DNA of 42,226 bases from NCBI GenBank assembly GCA_045630285.1, contig JAZQSX010000040.1, positions 1 through 42,226 of the forward strand. Reading direction: 5' to 3'. The stretch is from RGIG3009 sp045630285. Lineage in GTDB: Bacteria; Bacillota; Clostridia; Oscillospirales; Acutalibacteraceae. Each line of letters begins with the position of its first letter. Positions within the stretch are counted from its first letter, which is position 1. Made by a program: the position numbers and the translations under genes. Under the pieces are notes generated by a model, which saw only the letters and a program-made list of their open reading frames with translations, ran no database searches and was not told where the DNA came from. Below, piece after piece: positions 22,718 through 30,798 of this stretch.

Positions 22718-22737
22718 TGCGGGCCTGTTGGTTTTTT
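22700..22737 (+). terminator. attenuator terminator upstream of aroF
   Basis: An 11-pair stem (22700-22710 with 22717-22727, CAGGCCCGCAG/CTGCGGGCCTG) with a six-base loop is followed by TTGGTTTTTT. The aroF ribosome site GGAGG comes directly after the T run, so the hairpin can only act to block the operon. Confidence 0.92.
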
Positions 22738-22750
22738 GGAGGAATGAACG

Positions 22751-23755
22751 ATGATCGCAGTAATTAAACAAGGGGTAACCGACAACCAAATCGAAAACCT
22801 GATTGCGTGGTTAGAGACGCAGAAGGTGGCGGTGCATATTTCCAAAGGTGAGTATAATACCGTTCTTGGTCTGGTTGGGGATACCACCCGTGTGGATATG
22901 GAGCTGCTTGAGAATCTGGAGATCGTGGAAAGTGTGATGCGGATCTCGGAGCCGTTCAAAAACGCCAACCGCAAATTCCACCCTGACAACACGGTGGTTG
23001 ACGTCAGCGGTGTCAAGATCGGCGACGGACATTTTGCGGTCATTGCCGGCCCTTGCTCAGTGGAATCCCACGATCAGATCCTGGAGGTTGCTGGGAAAGT
23101 CAAGGATGCTGGTGCAACGCTGCTGCGCGGCGGTGCGTTTAAGCCGCGTACCTCGCCGTATGATTTCCAAGGCCTGCAGGCGGACGGCTTGGAGCTTCTT
23201 AAAGAAGCAAAGCAGGTTACCGGTATGCCGATCGTAACGGAGATCATGAACGCCAACCACCTTCCGCTGTTTGAAGACGTGGATCTGATCCAGGTTGGCG
23301 CACGCAATATGCAGAATTTCGAATTACTCAAAGAGTTGGGACGCACGAAAAAGCCGATTTTGCTGAAGCGGGGTCTTGCCAACACGTTAAAAGAGCTGCT
23401 GATGAGCGCCGAATACATTATGGCGGGCGGCAACGAGCAGATCATTCTGTGCGAACGTGGCGTTCGTACGTTTGAGACGTATACCCGTAACACGCTGGAT
23501 CTGTCGGCGGTGCCGATGCTGAAGGAGCTGTCGCATCTGCCGGTGGTGGTTGACCCCAGCCATGCCAGCGGTATCAGTCGTTTGGTTAAGCCTATGGCGT
23601 TGGCGGCGGCTGCGGCCGGTGCGGACGGCTTGATGATCGAGGTTCACAACAATCCTGCGAAGGCGCTGTGCGACGGTGCGCAGTCGCTGACGCCCGCCCA
23701 GTTTGAGGATGTAATGCGCGGCGTGACCCGTGTGCGGGAGGCGCTGGAGTTATGA
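22751..23755 (+). CDS. aroF: DAHP synthase (3-deoxy-7-phosphoheptulonate synthase), type I beta
   Basis: This 334-residue enzyme condenses phosphoenolpyruvate and erythrose-4-phosphate, the entry step of the shikimate pathway. An N-terminal ferredoxin-like regulatory domain (about 1-70) precedes the barrel, as in the Thermotoga type that is feedback-inhibited by Tyr or Phe. The metal-site motif AGPCSVES begins at 99 (C102), and LLRGGAFKPRTSPY and DPSHASG are present. GGAGG lies nine bases before the ATG; an earlier ATG at 22744 is out of frame. First structural gene after the attenuator; its stop overlaps tyrA (ATGA). Confidence 0.97.
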   Translation: MIAVIKQGVTDNQIENLIAWLETQKVAVHISKGEYNTVLGLVGDTTRVDMELLENLEIVESVMRISEPFKNANRKFHPDNTVVDVSGVKIGDGHFAVIAGPCSVESHDQILEVAGKVKDAGATLLRGGAFKPRTSPYDFQGLQADGLELLKEAKQVTGMPIVTEIMNANHLPLFEDVDLIQVGARNMQNFELLKELGRTKKPILLKRGLANTLKELLMSAEYIMAGGNEQIILCERGVRTFETYTRNTLDLSAVPMLKELSHLPVVVDPSHASGISRLVKPMALAAAAAGADGLMIEVHNNPAKALCDGAQSLTPAQFEDVMRGVTRVREALEL

Positions 23756-24600
23756 CGGTAGGTGTCGTCGGACTCGGCCTGATTGGCGGCTCGCTCGCCA
23801 AGGCGTTGAAGGCAAAAACAGAGCATACGGTTTTGGGATGTGACGTTAGCGATGCGGCTGTGCGATATGCCGAGCTGATAGGTTGCATTGACGGAGAACT
23901 GACGAGTGAGACGCTGTCGCAGTGTGAGTTCGTGTTGATCGCCGTTTATCCGGGTGCTACCGTGGAATACGTGCGCACGCATGCGGCGAAGTTTGCCAAA
24001 GGTGCGATCGTCATCGATTGCGGTGGCGTGAAGCGCAGCATTTGCGAAGCGTGCCTTCCGATTGCGAAGCAGAACGGATTTGTTTTTATCGGCGGGCATC
24101 CTATGGCCGGTTTGCACCGTTCCGGACTGAAATACGCCACCGACACCTTGTATGACGGAGCGTCTATGATTCTGGTGCCGGAGAACACACGAGATATTTT
24201 GCTACTCGAAAAGGTGACCGCTTTTATCAAATCTATGGGATTTGAAACGGTTACGGTGACCACGTCGGAGCGGCACGACGAGATCGTTGCGTTCACCTCT
24301 CAGTTGGCGCACGTGGTTTCGAATGCATACGTGAAGAGTCCGACGGCGCAGGTGCACCGTGGCTTTTCGGCGGGCAGCTACAAGGATCTGACCCGTGTGG
24401 CTCGGCTGAACGAGACGATGTGGGCGGAATTGTTTTTGGAGAACCGAGACAATCTGTTAAATGAGATCGATACCATCATCGCATCACTGACCGAGTATCG
24501 GGATGCGTTGGAGACACAAGACGAGGAATTGCTTCGCTCGTTGCTGCGTGACGGGAGTGAGCGTAAGGAAAGGATCGACTTTGATCATGAAAATCATTGA
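23752..24600 (+). CDS. tyrA: prephenate dehydrogenase
   Basis: A 282-residue enzyme that oxidatively decarboxylates prephenate to 4-hydroxyphenylpyruvate, the Tyr branch. The nucleotide-binding motif GLGLIGGSLA is at the extreme N-terminus, and GGHPMAG and the LAHVVSNAY helix (catalytic His region) are typical. There is no ACT domain, so feedback control may rest on other layers such as AroF and the leader. It overlaps aroF by four bases and aroB by 14 bases. Confidence 0.94.
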   Translation: MTVGVVGLGLIGGSLAKALKAKTEHTVLGCDVSDAAVRYAELIGCIDGELTSETLSQCEFVLIAVYPGATVEYVRTHAAKFAKGAIVIDCGGVKRSICEACLPIAKQNGFVFIGGHPMAGLHRSGLKYATDTLYDGASMILVPENTRDILLLEKVTAFIKSMGFETVTVTTSERHDEIVAFTSQLAHVVSNAYVKSPTAQVHRGFSAGSYKDLTRVARLNETMWAELFLENRDNLLNEIDTIIASLTEYRDALETQDEELLRSLLRDGSERKERIDFDHENH

Positions 24601-25639
24601 GGTAAACGCATCACGCCGTTACAGCATTTTGGTGGAAGAAGGTCTGCTCAACCACGTGGGTACGCATTGTGCCGAGGTGCTTCGCGGCAAAAAAGTGCTG
24701 TTGCTGACAGACGCAACCGTGGGGGTGCTGTATCTGGACACGGTACGGCGGTCGCTGGAGGCGAGCGGCTTTGAGGTCGTTCCGTACACGGTAGCCGTCG
24801 GTGAAGGGTCCAAAAGCACGGCTACGTATCTCGGGGTTGTTTCCTTTTTGGCGGAAAACCGCTTTACCCGCAGCGATGCGATCGTTGCACTTGGCGGCGG
24901 CGTAGTCGGTGATCTCGGCGGCTTTTGTGCGGCGTCGTATTTGCGTGGTATTGGATTTGTACAGATCCCCACCACGCTACTGGCGTGTGTTGACTCTTCG
25001 GTAGGCGGAAAAACGGCAGTGAACTTGCCGGAAGGCAAAAACCTGTTGGGCGCTTTTTACCAGCCGTGGCTGGTGCTGTGTGATCCCACGGTGCTGAAAA
25101 CGTTGTCTCCCGAGATCTATGCTGACGGTATGGCTGAGGTGATCAAGTACGGGATGATCCGTGATCGGGCGCTGTTTGAGGCGCTGGAGCGGAACGAGCT
25201 GACCGACACCGAGATCATTTGCCGCTGCGTTGCTATCAAACGGGACGTAGTAGAGGCGGATGAGCGTGATAACGGCTGTCGTCAGCTGCTGAACTTTGGA
25301 CATACGATAGGCCACGCTGTGGAAAAATGCAGTGATTTTGCGATTTCTCACGGCAGCGCCGTGGCGGTCGGCATGGCAATGTTGGCCCGTGCAATGACCG
25401 CAAAAGGTGATATGGCGGCCGAAGAGTGTGACCGGCTGATCGCACTGCTTGCGGCGCGGGGACTGCCGACGACGTGTGGATTTTCGCCGCAGGCGCTGTA
25501 TGAAGCGGCGTTGGCCGATAAAAAACGGGCAAACGATACGCTGGGACTGATTACCGTTCCCGTGATCGGAGAAGGTCACATTGAGCCTATTGCGGTGACA
25601 GCGCTTGCTCGGTATATTGAGATGGGGGCGACGGTATGA
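24587..25639 (+). CDS. aroB: 3-dehydroquinate synthase
   Basis: A 350-residue NAD- and metal-dependent enzyme that cyclises DAHP to 3-dehydroquinate. The NAD motif ALGGGVVGDLGGF, the VDSSVGGKTAVN segment and the metal-binding NFGHTIGHAVE region are all intact. The start at ATG 24587 (MKIIEVN) lies inside the end of tyrA, after AAGGAAAGGATC; a longer frame from 24503 would overlap tyrA much further without a ribosome site. Its stop overlaps the aroA start (ATGA). Confidence 0.96.
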   Translation: MKIIEVNASRRYSILVEEGLLNHVGTHCAEVLRGKKVLLLTDATVGVLYLDTVRRSLEASGFEVVPYTVAVGEGSKSTATYLGVVSFLAENRFTRSDAIVALGGGVVGDLGGFCAASYLRGIGFVQIPTTLLACVDSSVGGKTAVNLPEGKNLLGAFYQPWLVLCDPTVLKTLSPEIYADGMAEVIKYGMIRDRALFEALERNELTDTEIICRCVAIKRDVVEADERDNGCRQLLNFGHTIGHAVEKCSDFAISHGSAVAVGMAMLARAMTAKGDMAAEECDRLIALLAARGLPTTCGFSPQALYEAALADKKRANDTLGLITVPVIGEGHIEPIAVTALARYIEMGATV

Positions 25640-26916
25640 CGCTAACGGTCAGCGGTCGGCGCCTGAAGGGAACAGCGACGGCACCCGCTTCCAAATCGGT
25701 GCTGCATCGGCTGCTTATTTGTGCAGCACTCAGTGATGTGCCGACAGTGCTTGAAAATTGCTCGCTGTCGCAGGATATTACCGCTACGGCGGAGTGCTTA
25801 CGGGCTTTGGGTGCCGACATTACGGTGAACGGCGCCGAAATGACGGTGCAGCCGATTCGGGAGGTTCAAGCGAACGCACAGCTTGATTGTGGCGAAAGCG
25901 GATCAACGCTGCGGTTCTTACTTCCGATTGCGGCGGCACTTGGTGGAGCGCAGTTTACCGGCAGAGGGCGCTTGGCAGAGCGCCCGTTGTCCCCACTGTA
26001 TGAGTTGCTGTGTGATAACGGTTGTATTTTGTCGCCGCAAGGGGAGTTTCCTTTGACGGTGTCGGGGAAGCTGAACGGTGAGCGGTTTTGTATCGACGGT
26101 GGCGTCAGTTCGCAGTTTATCAGCGGCTTGCTGCTGGCGGCGCCCTTGACGGGACGTACATGTGAGATCTGCGTTACCGGCACGGTGGAATCTCGCCCGT
26201 ATATTGATCTCACCATAGCGGCAATGCGCCGTTTTGGCGTAGAGGTTATCGAAAACGGAGCGATATTTACGGTGGCGGCGGGTAGCCGATACCGTTCGCC
26301 CGGACGAGTTGCTGCAGAGGGTGACTGGTCAAACGGTGCGTTTTGGTTGGTTGCTGCAGCGATCCTTCGGGAAGGCGGCCTGTGTGTGGCGGGCTTGGAA
26401 GCGGATTCGTTACAGGGCGACCGTGCGATCGCTACCCTGCTATGTGAAGCGGGAGCAACGGTCGGCGAGTCTAAGGATGGCTTCTGCGTGTCGGGCAGCA
26501 GCCTGCGGTATCCCTTGCGGGTGGATGCGGCGCAGATCCCTGATCTGGTGCCGATCCTCGCCGTGTTGGCGGCGGCAATTCCCGGGCGCAGCGTGATTTA
26601 TAACGCCCGTCGTTTACGATTGAAGGAAAGCGATCGTCTCTGCAGTGTTCATGCGATGCTCACAGCGTTGGGTGGCACGGTGACAATGGACGAGGAATCG
26701 TTGACCATTGAGGGCACGGGACAACTTGTCGGCGGCACGGTGGACGCTTGCAACGATCATCGTATTGCAATGTCGGCAGCGGTGGCGGCGTGTATTTGTG
26801 AACAACCGGTAGTGATTAACGGTGCCGAGGCGGTGCGGAAATCCTACCCGAGCTTTTTCAAAGAATTTGCGGAAAGAGGGATGTGCGTATGTCCTCCGTA
26901 TTCGGGCGAAAATTGA
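25636..26916 (+). CDS. aroA: 5-enolpyruvylshikimate-3-phosphate synthase
   Basis: This 426-residue enzyme transfers the enolpyruvyl group of PEP to shikimate-3-phosphate and is the target of glyphosate. The conserved N-terminal ASKS, the CGESGSTLRFLLPI loop, the LKESDRL motif and the CNDHRIAMS motif are visible. The active-site loop reads GESGSTLR, which differs from both the GNAGTAMR of E. coli-type enzymes and the GNSGTTxR of CP4-type enzymes; it is a clostridial-looking variant whose glyphosate response cannot be told from this. It overlaps aroB by four bases and aroC by 28 bases. Confidence 0.96.
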   Translation: MTLTVSGRRLKGTATAPASKSVLHRLLICAALSDVPTVLENCSLSQDITATAECLRALGADITVNGAEMTVQPIREVQANAQLDCGESGSTLRFLLPIAAALGGAQFTGRGRLAERPLSPLYELLCDNGCILSPQGEFPLTVSGKLNGERFCIDGGVSSQFISGLLLAAPLTGRTCEICVTGTVESRPYIDLTIAAMRRFGVEVIENGAIFTVAAGSRYRSPGRVAAEGDWSNGAFWLVAAAILREGGLCVAGLEADSLQGDRAIATLLCEAGATVGESKDGFCVSGSSLRYPLRVDAAQIPDLVPILAVLAAAIPGRSVIYNARRLRLKESDRLCSVHAMLTALGGTVTMDEESLTIEGTGQLVGGTVDACNDHRIAMSAAVAACICEQPVVINGAEAVRKSYPSFFKEFAERGMCVCPPYSGEN

Positions 26917-27953
26917 AGATCAGCATTTTTGGTCAATCCCACGCCGAAGCGATCGGTGTGGTGATCGACGGATTTCCTGCGGGGTTTGCGGTAGATCGGG
27001 AGGCACTGGCGGTGTTTATGGCACGTCGTGCACCCGGACAGCACGCTTTTGCCACGCCACGTAAGGAAGCGGACGAGGTAGAGTTTATCAGCGGCCTTTT
27101 GGACGATGTGACCTGCGGCGCACCGATTTGTGCAGTTATTCGCAACACCAACACCCGTTCGGGAGATTACCGTGAGTTGTTTGATCAGCCACGTCCTTCC
27201 CATGCAGATTATCCGGCGGACGTGCGGTACGGCGGTGCGCAGGATGTACGTGGCGGCGGTCATTTTTCGGGCCGACTGACGGCGGCGTTGTGTGTAGCGG
27301 GTGGCTTGTGTCTGCAGTATCTCGCAAAGCGTGGCATTGCGGTCGGCGCTCACATTGCGGCGATCGGCGGGGTTACAGACACGCCGTTTGATCCCGTAAG
27401 CGTTGTGGCGGCGGATTTCCCGAAGGAGGCGTTCCCCGTGCGAAGCAGTGCGGCAGGGGAGGCGATGCGTGCGGTTGTTGAGGCGGCACGCATCGAGGGT
27501 GACTCAGTCGGCGGTATCATTGAATGTGCGGCTGTGGGGTTGCCGGCCGGAATCGGCGATCCCATGTTTGAAGGCTTGGAAAATCAGCTGTCGGCGGCAG
27601 TGTTTGGCATTCCCGCAGTGCGTGGGATCGAGTTCGGTAACGGATTTGAAGCGGCAACGTTGCGAGGCTCGGAGAATAACGATTGTTATTACGAGGAGAA
27701 TGGTGTGATCCGCACCCGTACCAACAATCACGGCGGCATTTTGGGCGGTATCAGCACCGGTATGCCGATCGTGTTCCGTGCGGCGATCAAGCCGACACCG
27801 TCCATTGCCAAGGAGCAGCAAACGCTGAATCGACGCAGCGGGCAGGTAGAGCCTTTGGCGATTCGTGGGCGGCACGACCCGTGTATCGTGCCACGTGCTG
27901 TGCCTTGCGTAGAGGCAGCATGTGCTATCGTTTTGTGCGATTACCTTATTTAA
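26889..27953 (+). CDS. aroC: chorismate synthase
   Basis: This 354-residue flavin-dependent enzyme makes chorismate by eliminating phosphate from EPSP. Both active-site histidines are in place: the GQSHAEAIG motif near the N-terminus and RPSHADY around residue 105. The RGGGHFSGRLTA segment replaces the RGGGRSSARETA of E. coli and, from family knowledge, is the common clostridial version. The start chosen is ATG 26889 (MSSVFG), with AGAGG about nine bases upstream; a GTG two codons earlier is possible. It overlaps the end of aroA by 28 bases and leaves 14 bases before pheA. Confidence 0.96.
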   Translation: MSSVFGRKLKISIFGQSHAEAIGVVIDGFPAGFAVDREALAVFMARRAPGQHAFATPRKEADEVEFISGLLDDVTCGAPICAVIRNTNTRSGDYRELFDQPRPSHADYPADVRYGGAQDVRGGGHFSGRLTAALCVAGGLCLQYLAKRGIAVGAHIAAIGGVTDTPFDPVSVVAADFPKEAFPVRSSAAGEAMRAVVEAARIEGDSVGGIIECAAVGLPAGIGDPMFEGLENQLSAAVFGIPAVRGIEFGNGFEAATLRGSENNDCYYEENGVIRTRTNNHGGILGGISTGMPIVFRAAIKPTPSIAKEQQTLNRRSGQVEPLAIRGRHDPCIVPRAVPCVEAACAIVLCDYLI

Positions 27954-27967
27954 GGAGAAAATAACTA

Positions 27968-29110
27968 ATGAGTATGGATGAATTGCGTCAGGAGATCGAT
28001 GCGATTGATGAGCAGTTGGTCGAATTGTTTGTCAAGCGTATGGGCGTGTCCGCTCAGGTAGCGGCTGAGAAGAAGCAGAGTGGTCGTGCCGTGCTGGATC
28101 CTGCACGGGAACGCCGTTTGCTGGAACGGGTATCGGAGCTTGCGGGCGAGGAGCTTGAATCGCAGACCCGTGTGCTGTACAACCTGATCCTCAGTCTCAG
28201 CCGGTCGTATCAGAACCATTGCCTGGGATTTGACGGTGCACTGCTCGACAAGATCCGCAGCGGCATTGACAACACGGAAAAAGTGTTCCCTGAGCGTGCG
28301 TTTGTGGCGTGTCAGGGCGTGGAGGGTGCCTATTCTCAGCTCGCCTGTGACAAGCTGTTCACGGCGGCGAATATTATGTATATGAACAGCTTTGAGGGCG
28401 TGTTTAACGCCGTGGATAAGGGGCTGTGCCGTTACGGCATTCTGCCGCTGGAAAACAGCTCGGCAGGTTCGGTCAACCAGATCTACGATTTGATGATGAA
28501 ATATAATTTCCACATCGTGCGCAGCACCCGCCTGCACATTTCTCACGTTTTGCTCGCTCCGAAGGGAACGAAGCTTTCGGACGTCAAGGAGATCTATTCG
28601 CACGAACAGGCGATCCAACAGTGCAGCGAGTTTCTGCAGGGTCTGAAGGGCGTGCGTGTTAACGTGTGCGAAAACACAGCCATGGCGGCAAAGGCGGTGG
28701 CAGAAAGCGGCCGTACCGACGTGGCGGCGATCTCGTCGGAATCCTGTGCGTCGCTGTACGATTTGGATATTCTGGAGACGGCGTTGCCGAACGTGGACAA
28801 CAATTATACGCGGTTTATTTGCATTTCCAAGCCGCTGGAGATCTATCCCGGCGCCAGCCGCACGAGTTTGATGCTGGTGCTGCCGCATAAGCCCGGCGCA
28901 CTGCACAGCATTTTGTCTAAGTTCTATTCGTTGGGTGTCAACCTGCTGAAGCTGGAAAGCCGTCCGCTTCCTGGACGGGATTTCGAGTTTATGTTCTATT
29001 TCGATGTCGAGGTGTCGGTGTATTCCGAGGCGTTTGAAAACCTGCTGTCGCAGCTGCAGGCAGAGGCGGAAAAATTCCAGTATCTCGGCAGCTACACTGA
29101 GGTTGTATAA
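27968..29110 (+). CDS. pheA: bifunctional chorismate mutase / prephenate dehydratase
   Basis: A 380-residue enzyme for the Phe branch. An AroQ-type chorismate mutase domain (about 1-85) is followed by prephenate dehydratase (about 108-287; catalytic TRF at 281-283) and an ACT domain (about 297-375) with GALH (310-313) and ESRP (330-333), the Phe-binding motifs, so Phe feedback inhibition is expected. The mutase activity also supplies prephenate to TyrA, which lacks such a domain. AAGGAG lies about nine bases before the ATG. The stop codon overlaps the next start (TAATG). Confidence 0.96.
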   Translation: MSMDELRQEIDAIDEQLVELFVKRMGVSAQVAAEKKQSGRAVLDPARERRLLERVSELAGEELESQTRVLYNLILSLSRSYQNHCLGFDGALLDKIRSGIDNTEKVFPERAFVACQGVEGAYSQLACDKLFTAANIMYMNSFEGVFNAVDKGLCRYGILPLENSSAGSVNQIYDLMMKYNFHIVRSTRLHISHVLLAPKGTKLSDVKEIYSHEQAIQQCSEFLQGLKGVRVNVCENTAMAAKAVAESGRTDVAAISSESCASLYDLDILETALPNVDNNYTRFICISKPLEIYPGASRTSLMLVLPHKPGALHSILSKFYSLGVNLLKLESRPLPGRDFEFMFYFDVEVSVYSEAFENLLSQLQAEAEKFQYLGSYTEVV

Positions 29111-30333
29111 TGGAACAGTTCGGACTGCTTGGAGAGCGGCTTGGACATAGCCTGTCGCCGCAGATCCACAGCTATTTTGGCGGATATCCGTACACGCTCA
29201 TTGAAAAGGAAAAAGACGAATTGGCGGCGTTTTTTGCCGATGCGGGCTTTCGTGCCATCAACGTAACTATTCCTTATAAGAAAGACGTTATGGCGTTTTG
29301 CGACGAGTTGGACGAGGTGTCGAAGCGCATTGGCAGCGTCAACACCATTCGTTTTGATGAGGATGCGATCCGGGGATACAACACCGATTATTTTGGTTTT
29401 CGGTATTTGCTGGAGAAAAACTGTATTCCCGTGGAAGGGCGCAAGGTATTAGTACTCGGCAGTGGCGGCTCCTCCGTTACGGCGTGCTGTGTTTTGCGGG
29501 ATATGAAGGCACGTGAGGTGGTTGTGGTCTCACGCTCCGGCGAAAACAATTATGAGAACCTTGACCGTCACGCCGATGCGGGAGTAATCGTCAACACGAC
29601 TCCGGTCGGAATGTACCCACGAAATCTGGTTGCGCCGCTTGATTTGGCGCAGTTCCCTGCGTGTGAGGCGGTCGTGGATATTATCTACAATCCGCTCAAA
29701 ACGCAGTTGCTTTTGGATGCACAGCGTCTTGGCATGATCGCCGTCAACGGATTGGAAATGTTGGTGGCGCAGGGAAAACGTGCGGCAGAAATCTTTTTTG
29801 ATCGGACGTTGGACGATGCGCTGATTGACAACACGGTGATTTCGATGGCACAGCGGTTTTGCAACGTGGTGCTGGTAGGTATGCCCGGCTGCGGAAAAAG
29901 TACGGTTGGGCGACTGCTCGCCCAGCGGTTGGACAAAGAGTTCGCAGACACCGACGCCGTTGTGGAACAAACGGCGGGACGCACCATTCCCGACATTATT
30001 ACCGCCGACGGTGAAACGGCGTTTCGTGACTGCGAAACGGCCGCCGTGGAGGAGACAGGTAAGTTGCTCGGCCGTGTGATTGCGACCGGCGGCGGAGCGA
30101 TCCTGCGGGAGCACAACCGCTTGGCACTGCGGCAGAACGGCGTCGTGATCTTTTTGGAGCGTCCGCTCGAAAAGCTGGCAACGGCAGGACGCCCGTTGTC
30201 TCGGGGTGGGACAGCGCTGCAAGAATTATACGCACAGCGGCTGCCGATATATCGGGAGATCGCCGATCATACCGTGGCGGTTTCCGACGACCCGCAGACC
30301 ACCTGTGAACGCATTTTGGAGGTGCTGAAATGA
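29110..30333 (+). CDS. aroE: fused shikimate dehydrogenase - shikimate kinase
   Basis: A 407-residue fusion of two pathway enzymes. Residues 1-245 are shikimate dehydrogenase: LGHSLSPQIH, catalytic K57 in NVTIPYKK, YNTD with D93, and a nucleotide loop GSGGSS (117-122). Residues 250-407 are shikimate kinase (AroK/AroL type): Walker A GMPGCGKST (257-265), the DTDAV segment, FRDCE and the ATGGGA loop. The steps are consecutive (dehydroshikimate to shikimate to shikimate-3-phosphate), so the product may be handed on directly. The dehydrogenase part is slightly shorter than free AroE (about 270) but all key residues are present. No in-frame stop or internal ribosome site separates the parts. It overlaps pheA (TAATG) and aroQ (ATGA). 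Confidence 0.94.
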   Translation: MEQFGLLGERLGHSLSPQIHSYFGGYPYTLIEKEKDELAAFFADAGFRAINVTIPYKKDVMAFCDELDEVSKRIGSVNTIRFDEDAIRGYNTDYFGFRYLLEKNCIPVEGRKVLVLGSGGSSVTACCVLRDMKAREVVVVSRSGENNYENLDRHADAGVIVNTTPVGMYPRNLVAPLDLAQFPACEAVVDIIYNPLKTQLLLDAQRLGMIAVNGLEMLVAQGKRAAEIFFDRTLDDALIDNTVISMAQRFCNVVLVGMPGCGKSTVGRLLAQRLDKEFADTDAVVEQTAGRTIPDIITADGETAFRDCETAAVEETGKLLGRVIATGGGAILREHNRLALRQNGVVIFLERPLEKLATAGRPLSRGGTALQELYAQRLPIYREIADHTVAVSDDPQTTCERILEVLK

Positions 30334-30761
30334 AAATCCTGGTGATAAACGGCCCTAATTTGAATATGTTGGGGATTCGTGAGCCGGATATTTACGGCAA
30401 GCAGACCTATGATACTCTGCTGCAGCAGATAACCGACCACGCCGCCGATCGTGGTGTGGATGTTTCTTTCTTTCAGTCCAACTACGAGGGTGCCATCGTC
30501 GATGCCATTCAGCAAGCGTATTTCGACAAGGTGGACGGCATTGTTATCAATCCTGCGGCATATACGCACACCAGCGTAGCGATTCTGGATGCACTCAAAG
30601 CGGTGGCAATTCCCACCGTCGAGGTACACATTTCAGATATCAACAGCCGTGATAAGTTTCGTCGCTACTCCTTCATTCGTGAGGCGTGCATAGCGATGGT
30701 CTGCGGCAAAGGCTTCGCCGGATACAACGAAGCAATTGATCTGTTGCTGAGAAACGCATAA
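30330..30761 (+). CDS. aroQ: type II 3-dehydroquinate dehydratase
   Basis: This 143-residue enzyme dehydrates 3-dehydroquinate to 3-dehydroshikimate and forms dodecamers in known relatives. INGPNLNMLG at the start, the FQSNYEG segment, INPAAYTHTS and VHISDINSRDKFR motifs, with Tyr23 of the flexible lid and the catalytic His in EVHIS, identify the type II family. It is the last gene of the aromatic operon, overlapping the aroE-aroK fusion by four bases, and is followed at once by a terminator. Confidence 0.97.
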   Translation: MKILVINGPNLNMLGIREPDIYGKQTYDTLLQQITDHAADRGVDVSFFQSNYEGAIVDAIQQAYFDKVDGIVINPAAYTHTSVAILDALKAVAIPTVEVHISDINSRDKFRRYSFIREACIAMVCGKGFAGYNEAIDLLLRNA

Positions 30762-30796
30762 AAAGAACCCGACGCGGAAAGCGTCGGGCTCTTTTA
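30761..30796. terminator. bidirectional terminator after aroQ
   Basis: An eight-pair GC-rich stem (30768-30775 with 30781-30788) extended by A-T pairs has T-rich tails on both strands. It ends the aromatic operon and also the convergent glycoside-hydrolase gene stopping at 30799. Confidence 0.85.
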
Positions 30797-30798
30797 CT

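Noticed and set aside
22543..22750. A T-box or Trp-type regulatory RNA before aroF
   Set aside because: No T-box consensus (AGGGTGGNACCGCG-like) is present and the leader frame has no Trp codons; a Phe/Tyr leader peptide explains the region better.
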